Below, one piece after another: positions 9,733-21,837 of a stretch of 51,057 nt of DNA (position 1 is the stretch's first letter; each line of letters opens with the position of its first letter). This DNA comes from Gloeophyllum trabeum ATCC 11539 (taxonomy: Eukaryota > Basidiomycota > Agaricomycetes > Gloeophyllales > Gloeophyllaceae), in the NCBI RefSeq assembly GCF_000344685.1, contig NW_006920415.1, positions 1,668,539 through 1,719,595 of the forward strand, in the 5' to 3' direction. The translations under genes and the position numbers were made by a program. Below the pieces are notes generated by a model. The model made no database searches. It saw nothing but the letters and a program-made list of their open reading frames with translations, and was not told where the DNA came from.

Positions 9733-10952
9733 TTATTCTTTCGCAACCTGGATCACAATCTTGCCGACGTGTTTCTGGCTCTCCAGGTAGGCGTACGCCT
9801 CCTTGGCCTCTTCGAAGCTGAACACCTTGTCCACCACAGGCCTGACCTTGTTCGCCACGATGAGGCGGTTCATCGCCTCGAACTGGTCACGAGAGCCGAT
9901 GAGGATGCCGCGGATGATGGCAGCCTTTTTCAGCGCGGCGATCGGAGCATGGGACGTGTCTCCAGCCTGGACAACCAACCCGGATGGTTAGCACCACAAA
10001 CTCAGATGCATCCAAACAAAGAACGACGCGCACCCCGGCGACGGACCCGATAACGTGCACCCACCCCGCGTAGCGCACGCTCGCGAGGCTCCTCATCAGC
10101 GTGCCCGGGCCACCCACCTCGATGACATGGTCGACGCCGCGTCCCTCCGTCACGCGGAGCACCTCCTTATCCCAGTCCGGCGTCTGCTTGTAGTTAATGA
10201 GGTGGTCCGCGCCGAGCTCCTTCGCGAGCGCGAGCTTCGCGTCCGAGGACGACGTCGCGACGACCGTCGCGCCCGATGCCTTGGCGAACTGGAGCGCGAA
10301 GATGCTCACGCCCCCCGTCCCGTGCACGAGCACGGTGTCGCCCGCTTTGAGCGGGGTGGGGCCGTTCAGGGCGTTGTACGCTGCCAGGGCAGCGCAGGGG
10401 AGGGTAGACGCCTCGACGTACGAGAGGTGGGCGGGGATGTGCACCAGGGACTACACGCATCGCCTCAGCTGAGAAACCATCTCTCCGCAAGACGAGCGAT
10501 ACGTACATACGCCGGGAATGCGCGGTACTCGGTGAGCACCCCATCGATCGGCGCGCCCAAGCCCGTGTTTCTGATGCGCTCGTTGACGTCCCCATATACA
10601 TGCTCGAGCGCAAAGTTCGCGCAGACGCGGTCGCCGTTCTTGAATCCGTGGACATCCGCGCCCACGGCAACAATCTCGCCGGCCATGTCGGACGCGGGGA
10701 CGACGTTGTCCTTGCACAGGGCTGGGTACCGCCCGCTCGCGACGAGCAGGTCGCGGTACTGTAGGGAGACGGCGGCGACCTTAACGAGGACTTCGTTTGC
10801 CTTCAGCTGGGGCAGGCTGGCCTCTACGATGGTGAGGTTGTGGTAGCCATCGTACTTCATTCACATGTGCCGGTTAGTCTCGCCTTGTGGAGTAATAAAG
10901 TGGCACGCACCTTGGGAAGTCGGTACTCGCGGAAGGTTGTGGGGAGCGCCAT
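9733..10952 (-). CDS. zinc-independent MDR oxidoreductase, quinone-reductase-like, copy A
   Basis: The model has four exons: 10952-10911, 10854-10507, 10450-10034 and 9966-9733, giving 346 aa. Start is MALPTT; the final residues are VAKE. It is a medium-chain dehydrogenase/reductase: a GroES-like N-terminal half with a DMAGEI motif where zinc alcohol dehydrogenases have the GHE zinc ligand, then a Rossmann half with GTGGVS and an SSSDAK segment after beta-2. Lack of the zinc ligands places it with zeta-crystallin/quinone oxidoreductase-type enzymes that transfer hydride from NAD(P)H. The substrate cannot be told. It is cytosolic by absence of a signal. Copy B directly upstream has identical exon lengths. 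The acceptor of the first intron (GAAG) is weak but matches the position used in copy B. Confidence 0.9.
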
Positions 10953-11575
10953 CGCTCTGGGCAGGGAAGTTCGGGAGACAAAAGGAATGGGGGTAGTAGA
11001 GAACCGGACGGCGTGGTGAGTCTCATTATATAGCAGTGTACCAATACCCTTCAATGCCTCGCCGATACATAGCAGAGGGAGGTAGTTCCTGCTGGTTCGG
11101 GCATACTTTCGAGTATCATATCATCACTGTACGGTCCACAGTGGCGTCAGATGTGCTGAAATGTGCCTCCTAATACTACGAAACGTGCAGGTGGTAGGAC
11201 TTATTTTTGGATCACTTCAGAGAAGCAGAGGAAGGAATGGCCAGCCTCGTCCAGAAAAGGAGCTGCTCTTACCAAATCAGGACATCGTAGCATGACCGAG
11301 GAGGTGCGATCAGCCCGGTCGGAGGAGTAAGTGCCCGGCCCGGACATTTGTTACCCCGTTATTGGGCATCCCGTAGTTACATAAGTATGTTATCCTTATC
11401 CTGCTTCGGACAATTGTCATGAAGACCGAAGGATATTAGACGTTGACTCGAGTTCTCGTAAGATCTATCCTCACGCGGTACTGCAGATCCTCGGAGCACG
11501 TAAAGTCGAATTGGGATACTGGTACTGGTACAATATTTTGTCTTCTTCTGGCCTACACTCTACTACACCGGGGCA
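10953..11575. other. spacer between the tandem MDR genes, with promoter of copy A
   Basis: The 623-bp gap holds no gene. On the minus strand CTATATAA (plus 11027-11034) lies about 75 bp before the copy A start and is its probable TATA box. The rest should contain the 3' end of copy B. Confidence 0.6.
11027..11034 (-). promoter_or_regulatory. TATA box of MDR copy A
   Basis: CTATATAA on the minus strand, 75 bp upstream of the start codon at 10952. Fungal TATA elements lie at comparable distances; no transcript data support it here. Confidence 0.5.
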
Positions 11576-12783
11576 CTAATCCTTTGCCACCTTGATCACG
11601 ACCTTCCCGACGTGCTTCTGGCTCTCGAGGTACGCATACGCCTCCTGCGCCTCCTCGAAGCTGAACACCTTGTCCACAATCGGCTTGAGCTTGTTCGCGA
11701 CGATCAGGCGGTTCATCGCCTCGAACTGGTCGCGCGAGCCGATGAGGATCCCGCGGATCATCGCAGCCTTGCTGAGCGCGACGACGGGCGCGTTGGATGT
11801 GTCGCCGGCCTTGAAAATCAGCAGAATGAGCGTCTAGTCGGCAGATAAAGGCGGAAACTACACTCACCCCAGCGACGAAGCCGATGACGTGCACCCACCC
11901 CGCATACCTTACACTCGCCAGGCTCTTCATCAGCGTCCCCGGCCCGCCCACCTCAACAACATGGTCCACGCCCCGCCCCTCCGTGATCCTCAGCACCTCC
12001 TTCTCCCAGTCCGGCGTCTGCTTGTAGTTGATGAGGTGGTCCGCGCCGAGCTCCTTTGCGACCTTGAGCTTCGCGTCCGAGGACGACGTCGCGATGACCG
12101 TCGCGCCGGACGCCTTGGCGAGCTGCAGCGCGAAGATGCTCACGCCGCCGGTGCCCTGCACGAGCACGGTGTCGCCGGCCTTGAGGGGCGTGGGCCCGTT
12201 CAGGGCGTTGTACGCGGTCAGCGCGGCGCACGGGAGGGTCGAGGCCTCGACGTATGAGAGATGCGCGGGGATGTGCACCAAGGACTGTCCAACAGCTCAG
12301 CGGTCCGCCGTACAGCGGCAAGGCAAGCAAGCGGTACGCACATGCGCGGGGAAGTTCCTGTACTCGGTCAGCACGCCGTCGATGGGCGCGCCGAGGCCCG
12401 TGTTCTTGATCTGCTCGTTCACGTCCCCGTAGACGTGGTCGAGCGCGAAGTTCGCGCAGACGCGGTCGCCCTTCTTGAACCCGGCGACGTCCGCGCCGAC
12501 CGCGATGATCTCGCCGGCCATGTCGGAGCCCGGGACGACGTTGTCCTTGTGCCCGAGCGGGTACTGTCCCTTCGAGACCATGAGGTCGCGGTATTGCAGC
12601 GAGACGGCGATGATCTTGACGAGGACTTCGTTCGCCTTGGGCGGGGGCAGCGTGGCCTCTTTGATGGTCAGGTTGTGATAGCCATCGTACTGCATGATAC
12701 TTCAATCGCAATAATATCTGGAAAGACCGGTCAGCACGTACCTTGGGGAGACGGTACTCGCGGGTAGTGGTTGGGATGGCCAT
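11576..12783 (-). CDS. zinc-independent MDR oxidoreductase, quinone-reductase-like, copy B
   Basis: The four exons are 12783-12742, 12689-12342, 12284-11868 and 11809-11576, giving 346 aa. Every exon has exactly the length found in copy A (42, 348, 417, 234 nt). The same features are visible: DMAGEI in place of the zinc-binding GHE, GTGGVS at the nucleotide-binding turn, and a C-terminal VFSFEEAQEAY helix. Proteins A and B differ at scattered conservative positions, while their introns differ in sequence, so the duplication is not recent or has been under protein-level selection. The frame continues upstream but MAIPTT at 12783 matches the copy A start. The role is probably NAD(P)H-dependent reduction of quinones or activated carbonyls, by family only. 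Confidence 0.9.
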
Positions 12784-12829
12784 CGTCACGTTTCTAGGAT
12801 TAGTATGGAGACGGAAGGACACTGGCGCA

Positions 12830-12835
12830 TTTATA
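12830..12835 (-). promoter_or_regulatory. TATA box of MDR copy B
   Basis: TATAAA on the minus strand, 47 bp upstream of the start codon at 12783. Confidence 0.5.
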
Positions 12836-13699
12836 AGTGCACTGGGGACAAACTTATAGGCGTGGACTTGGGCTTTGTCAGGGAGGTGAGAGCGAGACTG
12901 ACGTAATGCGTGAACGCGACGCGATCGACGCGTGCTGATTGGCTGGAGGTCACCGAAGTGGCCACCGACGCCGCTATGTAAGGTCGACACAGACGTGTAT
13001 ACCCTGCGCGACCGGTACCGAGGTACATGCTGAGGAGACGCGGTGTCGGTCAGGCCGAGCTTCGAGAGGAGGAGGTTGAGGCAGGAAAGACGTTAGTAAG
13101 CCCGAGTCAAATGCAACTCACTTTCCATCCGGGCAGAACTTCAATGGTACCCTCTGATTGAAGAGCAAACGATTCCCAACACCCGAAACAAACAATACCA
13201 AGATTAAGGAACGACGATTACAACGAGTGGCGAACCGCACGCACTGAGGGTCGGGGATACACAATGCTGTATTAATACTCGGAATATCGGGCACATCTGA
13301 TTCACCGCATTAGGTCGAGCATATCGAGTGACGCGCAGTAGCGGACAATCCACTGATACCGAGTTCGGTGCCAGTGATCGACATGCAGTACAAAACACTG
13401 TCAGAAAGGAGGACGGCGGCGTAAACACCCCGCAGAACGCAGTGTCGAAGGAGTGTACACTGGAGGGCAATCTATGCTCAGCTAAATTCAATCTTCCGAG
13501 TCTGCCGTGACACCAAACAGCCTAGCAATTGCGGGATGGTATACGACAGCACAAGAGCCCGAGGACGGAACCAGAAAACTTATACCCAAAACAATCCTTC
13601 CTATCGAACAACAGCATCAGCTATCATCTCTATCATTACAGCCCCAGAGGAACAATAAAGTAGGCGGGATACCACATCAGGGAGAGGGGTATACGTAGA
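12836..13699. other. intergenic, no gene recognised
   Basis: About 0.9 kb lies between the start of MDR copy B and the stop of the RasGEF gene. Short frames exist on both strands without recognisable similarity. It should contain the copy B upstream region and the RasGEF 3' untranslated region. Confidence 0.6.
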
Positions 13700-16600
13700 T
13701 CAATCAGAAAACATAGTATAAGCTCGCTGCAATGTCTCTGTATCTAGCCCCCGCAACTTGAGACACCGCTGGAAGATCTTCCGGTCCACCGGGAACTGCA
13801 CTCTGCTGGCCAGATGCTGGCCCGCAACGAGCGACTTGATGACGCCTGCGATGAGCCTTTGTTTCTGGACATTGATCAGAGGCTCCAGTTGCATGGACGC
13901 GGGAAGCGGTGCCAAAGAAGAGAACACTTCCGGGTGGGCAGGCGCTTCCAGGTTGCCGCTGATGGGATCGATACCTATGGCCTCCGTAGGCGCCGTGGGG
14001 TCTATGAGATCGGGCAGCTTATGGTAGCGCTGCATCTGGGCGAGGTAGACGCCTGAAAATGCATATATTAGAGCGCGTCACTACGGAGTGGAGGAGACTT
14101 ACCTAGGAACGGGATGCAAGCCGCAGGCGAATGTGGCTTGGTATCGGAGGTTGCTCTACTCCTGGAAGAGGACGAATGTCCATCGGTGAGACCGTTGGTA
14201 GACACGTCAAGCGAGCTCGTTGCCACTGGCTTCGTTTCAACCATGGAAGAAACAGCGTGCCGGATGTGCTTGAAGTCGTCATCCCGGGAGGTGAAAGCCT
14301 TCAAATCCTGGAACATACGCTGCTCCCAGACACCAACACGCCCCCAGGAACGCCGCATTGCTTTCGTGACCCATTCGCTACGCAGTCCGGCAATGATAGC
14401 TGTCAATGTATTGAAATTGTTCATGTTGTACGATTTCTGTGCGAGATGTCAGAAAAGCTTCGTGCAGAATGCGGAGTCTACTTACCCAAGCTATCCTGAT
14501 GAATTTCCCTACCACGAGATGGCGATGTTGCGGGTGCGTCAGAATCACTTCCGAGATCACAAACTTGGAGAGCAGATTAAACCGGCCCCTAGCTGCCACT
14601 ACAGCGCTTGTCTTAGGTCCTCCTCGTGACTCCGCCTTCCACCGAGCTCTGTCCCGCAGGAACTGACTCCAGTCAAGTACGTCCGCCTCCTTTGGACAAC
14701 CCATCCAGTCATCCGAGACTATCTCTTCGAACTTGATCGCAAGGAACAACTCTCGATCGATCATGGAGAAGTGTTGTGCAAGCGTCTCCGCCCTGTAACC
14801 TAGAATGAAGGATCGATGGACCTGCGAGGCGGGAGCCGTGATGAATTTATTGGTCGGGGACGATATCGGGAACCCGTCGCTCGCCGGTTCTCTGGAGCCT
14901 CCCGACGTGGAAGGTCGAGAGGGGAGCCTACTTTGCAAAATCTCGCGGGGCACGACATCTTCCGGAGCAGGTCTCCCATCCGAGGATGACACCGGAGACG
15001 TTGCGTTAGGCGAGTCGCTAACATTATGTGACGTCTGCGTGGCCAAAGGAGTGACCGCTTCGCCCTCTAGCGATTGCGAAGCAGGTTCCAACACGTCTTG
15101 CGATCGCTCCGAGACTTGGGAAACCGACGAGTTGGACGCACTAAAGTCGGCATTGTCCGGGCTCCAGACAGCAGATCCTGCTCTGCTCCTACTCCCTTCG
15201 TAGTCACCGACAGACTCGTCCGATTCACTATCTGAAGTAGGGAACCGGGATGGTTCATCGTGATAGTCCCCATTCAGCAGGCGGTCTCGCATTGTCTGAA
15301 CCCAACCATCGACTTTCGACAACTTCATACGTTGCTCGTCGATATTGATCTGTCCTTCCAATCTGCGCAACGCGGCCTCGACATCGCCCTCTTCATCATC
15401 ATCACTTAGTGAATCAACTATCGCATTGACCTGCCATTGTTGAAGACCAGGTCCACCTAGAGCGGGTTCGACGGAGGCAGATGAAGCCACCGAAGACCGT
15501 TCGGAAGCCATGGACGAATGAGAGCGGATACCGAGCGAAGAGACACTACCCGATCGCCGAACGAACTCGAAGTCACGCCTGAGCGGCAGACGCCTGGGAA
15601 CACGTCGCAGACCAGGTGGAGCTGAAGGGCCCTCGTTCTCATCCGAGGAGGACATGTCGGAGAACTCGAGGTCATCTATGGACACGACATCTATTGGCGG
15701 TTGCCAGGGTTTCTGCTGACGGCGATATCTTGAACCAGTTGTTCGGCGAGAGTTATACGAAGTATAGGATTCGAAGGACCGGCGAGGGTTTGACGAGACA
15801 GACTCCGCCCGTGGTTCCAGCTGTTCTAGGTCCCCCTGGACCGGTTCGCCCGGAGACTCCTGCACGCACTCGTCCGAGGCTTCTGTCACTGACCTCAAAT
15901 GTGATATCGGCACGCCGTAGTCTGTCTCTTCCGACATACTAGTAGAATACGTGTCCGAAGACATGGCACTGTCCACCGATGAGCGCGGTGCCAACATCGA
16001 TGAGGAGTCGGTTTGGTCTGCAGACTCCTGCACACCCAGCGAGCTAGAGTTCCCATCGGGCAGAGCGGTGCCATTCTGCCCGTTCACACTAGAATCTGGC
16101 TCCGGCTGCTCAATCATCTTCAGATATTGTTCCACTCCTCCAGGGACATTCAAGAGATCGCCAGACATGTTGAGCTCGAGGTCGAAGGCAGACACGTCCG
16201 CAGAAGTGGAACTAGACACCAGTGCAGAAGATCTTTGGTTCAGCACCCGCTTCCACCTCCCTAGTCTGCCAATAGTCTTCACGAGGACACGTGACAGCGT
16301 GCTGTGGTGCACAGGTAAGGTCGCAGGGGTTTCCACAAAGGGAGAGTCCGTCGCGGTCGCGTTAGCGTGTTGTAGGATAGTCAATTGCAACGGCTGCTGC
16401 AGCACGGCAAGAGATGCTGAAGGAACTGAAGGTGGTGATCCCGCATTCTGGCCAGAAGGCTGCCCGCTTCCGCTGCCAGACACGTCTTTCTGACTCGGAA
16501 AGCCCTGCGGAAGAGAGACTATCACGCCCTCGTCCACTCCAAAGTCCAGATCAACGTCAGACTCGTCATCGCCCTCTGCAACTGCTTTCCTGAGAGACTC

Positions 16601-18985
16601 GGCGAACTTGCGACCGTCAGAAAGATCTCCCAGTGATTGACCTGCCTTCGGGAACTGCTTAGCAGTCGAGCTGACAGAAGGCCTCCTTAGGGGTTGTTCT
16701 TTCTGCCTCCTGGTGTGCGCTTCCTTACACTCTTTGACAACCTGCCTAAGCTTCCGGACAATACTCTGTCACAGCAGCATAAGACGTGGCTGAACACGGC
16801 GCGACAGTGATGCGGTACTCACAAGTGCACCCTGATGCCGACCAAGTATGGGATCTCGACGAAGGGTGTTCAGCCAACCCGCGAAGAGAAGTCTCAGATC
16901 CCGGTTCGGCAAGAAATCCACCGGGAAGAAAGTCAAAAGCCAGTACCGCAGCGCCACAAACGTCCGCACTCTTACGATCCGTCGGACCATGTCGTCGTGA
17001 GCGGAACTCGCTGGCCCGAGCGCCCAGTGGAACCGACAGATCAGCAATTGCGCTAAATCGACCGGACTCACGTACGTCCGGTAGGTGAGGAAGAAGTTTA
17101 GGAGCTCGTCATAGTTGAGCTCGCTCGTGAGCTGAGCAATCCAGCGTTCAATGGTGGCAGCTACAAGAACCTTCTGTCTTCCCTCCGTGGCGACGTGGAG
17201 CGGAGGCGTATCATGACCATTATGGAACGACGTCCTACTCTTCATACTCAACTTCCTGGACATAACCGACTGCTGCGACGAGGTGTCCGTTCTACTGCCC
17301 GGTGACATGGACTGAAGTTCCGGATCTACGGCGGCGCTCGGTACGACCTCGCCCCATATCACAAAACGAGGGTCATCTCGAGGCGCCGCCGTTTCATCGG
17401 ATGTGAGCTTGATGGTAGTCTCATTTACCTCGGAGAACGGGTCAATCTTATCGAGTAGAGGCAGACCACGGTACGTCTGCAACACATCGAAAACGTCAGT
17501 GGAGTATCGGGAATATTGGGAAGTTTCCCAAAGAGGGAGCAGAGTCGGATCAACTGCAGCGGACTTTGCAGTCTCTGTTACAGGAGTGGGCTGGCGAGGT
17601 GGGGGCGGCGGAGAGGGAGTGGGAGAGTGGGATGGAGAAGGAATCGGTAGAAGTGCGGAGCCTTCAGGCTCAGGCTCGAAATTCAACGTTAGTTTCGGGG
17701 GGCCACCTTTCAGGATATGAGTATTTGCGTCAGCTCTCGCAGTGAGTCCGGATTCGAAGGACTGCATGACCCGTAGTCCATGCGGAGACGACATGCGCGT
17801 AGATGGGGTGCTGGTCTTTCTTGAGGGTGAGTCGAAGGATATGCCAGGACCAAAAGGGTGGAAGATGAGAGGCCGAGGTTCCTGCTCCGCACGAGCAGCG
17901 TCCGCCTCGGAGGGCAACCGTAGACTGTGAACAGACACCGAAAACACATTCGAACCGAATGGCGAAGAAGGTGTGGAGTACGCGTAATCCCATCCCATCA
18001 CCTCGTTGAAGACATCCCCAGTAGGTGGTTTCGGTGGCGCGATGCTAGGAGGCAGGCGGGGCAAATCCGCCGCCGTAACACTGTGCGAGTGCGTCCGGCC
18101 GGAAGGATGTCCGTTGGACGGCCCTGCGCCATCCGCCTTGCTCAAACCTTCACCGAGACCACTGTACAAGTCCGGTATCGAGCGCGTCTTTCTGACGAGT
18201 TTGCGAGGGACAGCGCGACTTGGTGGCGACCTCCCGGACGTGGCGTCTACCTTGGGCGCAATCGAAACGCTCCCGTTCCGCAGAAACTGGTGTACACTCA
18301 ATCTAGAGCTCCGCTTCGAGCTCCTCGGAAAGGGGGGTGATTCGAGGCCAGAGCTCAGCTGTTGGGACGTTCGGTTCTCGGCTTCCACAGCGGACGCCAT
18401 GGGTGCCGACAGCTCTTTGCGACTGGCCCCCGCATCAGTTTACGCACGGAGCGATACCGCGAGCGCACTCACCCGACGCGGAACTTCTGCCTCCCATGTT
18501 GGTTGACAAACGAAGTGATCGCGTACGGCGACCTCACGTCCTTGTTGACGCCGAACAGATGATCGTACCGTCTCTTCAGCTCCATCGCAGCCGCCGCAGA
18601 CGACGTCTCCACAAAACTCCCGTCGGCTAGCACCAGCGCGCTCTCAGAACGCGTCAACTCGACGAGAATGAGATGACTCACCCGCGATGGAGATGTCAGC
18701 TGAAGCTATCTCGGGCGCCAACTGCCCAAACCCCTCTGAGCTCTCGTCTGCGCCATATACATCTGAGACCGTGAACGAAGGCTTTGCGGGTGGATTCGTT
18801 ATGGGAAGCATAAAGCGCGATCCGATCGGGTCCTGGGAAGGAGACAATAACGTGCGGCTCGGGGTCGAGTCTGAAACTGGAGCGTCTGGGGGAGAGCAGG
18901 AGGGCATCTGAGACGCCAGGGGTGTTGTCGCTGTCGCATCGTCGTCGTCGCCTTGTGAATATGCAGGGAAAGAAGCCTGAGACAT
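13700..18985 (-). CDS. Ras-family guanine nucleotide exchange factor (1,674 aa), Lte1-like layout
   Basis: The six exons are 18985-18682, 18626-18473, 18422-16823, 16765-14486, 14436-14103 and 14052-13700; total 5,025 nt, in frame. Residues about 570-685 form a RasGEF N-terminal (REM) domain, with an ELNYDELLNFFLTYR-type core. The catalytic CDC25-homology domain starts near 1340 and runs to the C-terminus, with signature pieces NFNTLTAIIAGL, SWGRV and PFLGVYLAQM. About 650 low-complexity, Ser-rich residues separate the two. Exchange factors of this kind load GTP onto Ras-like GTPases at membranes. The N-terminal REM, long linker and C-terminal catalytic domain recall yeast Lte1 more than Cdc25, which has an SH3 domain that I do not see here. 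A start at 19018 would add 11 residues. Confidence 0.9.
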
Positions 18986-20464
18986 CCTTAGAGTACAATC
19001 CGAGTGAAACAGCATCAATTAGTTGGACATCAGAAGCAGAACAGGCAACCCAGAAAGATACAGCAGAAGCGGTTAATGAGTCGTCGTTCCCGTCGTCGTG
19101 GGTGGTCGTAGGTGCTCGTACACAAGAAATCAAGCGCAGTCCGGGACAATAAGGACTCTTCAAACTAGGCAGGCGACCGCGGCTGCCTGGCTAACTACGC
19201 CGCAAAGAACTGGTTTTGCTAGGACCTGCGCAAGCGACCGATCGCGACAGACTCTGCAGCGACTTGCACTTGCTGAGATATACCGCAGAAATGACAAAGG
19301 GAACAGAGCACAAGGGCAAGTCCTTCTAAGGCCGAAGACGACGACAGGCGCTGAAGCGGCAAGTTCCGTGCCACGGGCGCTTATTGTCCGCTCTATAATG
19401 TTGGTAATGATTAAACGAATAAATCCCTCGTTGAAAGGCGATGTGCGGAAGTGACCCCGCGCATCATTGCACACGCAGTACGGGTGGTTGAAGGAATAAT
19501 GTGATAGGAGCGTGGCGAGCGCAAGTGGGATCGAAATTTCTGGTCCATGGCTTATACCGTCGCATAAATGCAGCTGTGTCGTGAATTCAAACAAGGATAG
19601 CAAGCGAATGAGGACGACAACAATGACCCCACCATATCCGATATTCAACGGTTACCTTCGCCGAGTCTATATGACCTTGTAAGGAGGACGCGCTCGGACA
19701 CGGGCGATACTGAAGAATAAGAAATGTAAAAAATGGCATAACAGGCGAGGTTGGCGAAGAACGTCGCCTGTCCAGGAGTTGCAAGGCCGGAGTAGTTCAG
19801 TCTATGCTTGATTTACGTAGAGGCTCTCCAGAACGTGGTCAATCACAGCATTTTGCACATGAAATGAGATACTATGCCATAGCAAGTGGACACAACAGAA
19901 CGCGTGTGTCCAGAGGGGCCCTTCGGAAACGAAAGCCCACACAAGCTCCTGAGCGTGTCAAGCCTGGCGGTAGAACGCACGTCTGGTCTCTGCAATGGGA
20001 CTCGATATATGTGAATATATGCGGTCCAGCATGCCCAAACTTGCAACTTCAGACCTGTTCTGCTTCAGATAAGCCTCAGCCAGGAGCTCGCGCGGAGCAT
20101 TCTCATGAGGGTACAACCAGTCTTTAAGCGTATTGCAGCAAATCCTGGTTCAAGATCTTGGTAGAAGGCTCACTTGGGGAATTTTCGCCACGGTAGAGAC
20201 ACTTCACGCCCGTGCCAGCGTGCACGATTTATGTCGCGTTGCAGGTCGACGTCAACCGGTCAGGATTGTCAACGCGTCGTTTTCGCAACGAATCCAGCCA
20301 CATGCACGAGGAGGGACGGAAGAAATAGCATAAGACGGCTGCCGAAGTCGATATTGCCCAGCCCTAAAGTGTTGTGTCACGTGCAGGCGCGTATAGCGCG
20401 TCTCCTGGTCTCTCACGTCCCGCTCACCGCTTGTCTTCGCTCTGGTTCTGCAGTAAGTACCACA
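18986..20464. other. divergent intergenic region between RasGEF and ASF1
   Basis: About 1.5 kb separates two divergently transcribed genes and should contain both promoters. Frames at 19804-20127 (+) and 19160-19648 (-) are open but resemble no protein and have no splice-compatible partners. No tRNA or repeat was seen. Confidence 0.55.
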
Positions 20465-21286
20465 ATGTCTATCGTGACAATAAGGGTATGTGCTGCTACT
20501 ATAGCCTGTGAATGAGGTCTGATGGAAGGCAGAACGTAGAGTTTTTGAATAATCCGGCACGCTTCCTGGATCCATACCACTTTCGCGTTACCTTCGAATG
20601 TGTCGCGCCACTACCAGATGGTGGGCGTACTTCAAGCTTGAATACAGATTTTTTTACTGAAATTACGCGTGCTACGCGTCCTAGATCTTGAATGGAGGTT
20701 GATCTACGTATCGTCTCCCGACAACGAAGAGCTGGACCAAGAGCTTGATGACTGCCTAGTGGGGCCCGTTCCAGTTGGCGTGAACTCCTTTGAATTTGAA
20801 GGATCTGCACCATCACCCTCCAAAATTCCGCCAGAAGATGTCCTCGGAGTGGCTGCGCTCATCCTGACTGGGTCGTACAAGGAGCAGGAGTTTGTGCGGG
20901 TGGGGTACTACCAGAACACGGAGTACGATAACGAGGAGATGAAGGAGAATCCGCCGAAACAGATTGCGTTCGAGAAACTGGTGAGGGATATCAGTACGAA
21001 GCCGCGGGTGACGAGGTTCCAGATTAAGTGGTGAGCTCCATGCCTCTTATTATGTCTGACTGTTCCGACAAACCCACGATTTCCTCGATACCTGCTCCTT
21101 TCCCCCTCTGTAATGGGTCTCTTACCTTCATCCGATGCTAACATGTACTGAAAATCCAGGGACGTATCGCCACCTCAGCACGCAAACGCAGCCGCGGGTG
21201 CAGCTACCTCGGCCCCCGTACCATCCGCGAACGAACTCGATACAGGCGAGGAGGATAAGACAAACGATGTCGCTATGCAAATATAA
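20465..21286 (+). CDS. ASF1: histone H3-H4 chaperone ASF1 (193 aa)
   Basis: The four exons are 20465-20485, 20533-20620, 20685-21030 and 21160-21286. The protein starts MSIVTIR and shows the ASF1 immunoglobulin-like core: [59 protein letters not shown] and [13 protein letters not shown]1 binds the H3-H4 dimer in the nucleus and hands it to CAF-1 and HIR during nucleosome assembly. The last exon encodes a short Ala- and acid-rich tail, as in fungal ASF1. The first exon is only 21 nt. The length fits the family core plus a tail. No similarity links it to its neighbours. Confidence 0.97.
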
Positions 21287-21837
21287 TATCCTTGGGGTCT
21301 CGGATGAACTTTGGATTGTTCAGTGACTTTTCGTGTCTTTGGATTTTGCTTCACACGCTGATCGCTGCTGTATTAGCCTACTATATCCTTATATTGATCA
21401 GATGTATCATTATTGTCGCGAGCCCTTCCAGCAAATTATTCGTACTCTGCACCGCCAGGAAAACCCTTCGATTCTTGTGTGTAGTTTCTGCAGCCGTCCG
21501 TCCAGCACCTAGAAGGTGGATGCTTGCCCTTGCAACCTCGCGGCCTCTGTTTCCTATCCAGTCTATGTTCCATGACACCCATTTTCTGATGCAGGCTCAC
21601 GACCTAGGCTCCTCAGATTCATTCCGACTCTTGCCTAGGACGTCCTCCGTAGGAGCAGGCTCAGTCGTACCTTTCTCGACTGTGTGGTCGAGTTGGTTTT
21701 AGCTTGACAGAGTTAGAATTCCCGCAGTGCTTTTCTCTCGGGTCCTGAGCGCGGTCCGCAACTTCTTGCGCAAGACCGTATAGATACAGTGGCATGAAAA
21801 GTAGCATATTGCACAACAAATACGCAGGAGTTGAAAC
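21287..21837. other. intergenic, no gene recognised
   Basis: About 550 bp with no recognisable coding sequence lies between ASF1 and the broken monooxygenase. It includes the ASF1 3' untranslated region. Confidence 0.6.

Noticed and set aside
14114..16493. Plus-strand open frames of 130-180 codons over the RasGEF gene
   Set aside because: They are antisense to a well-supported spliced gene and match no protein.
19804..20127. Plus-strand frame of 107 codons between RasGEF and ASF1
   Set aside because: No recognisable domain, no splice partner and no promoter signal.
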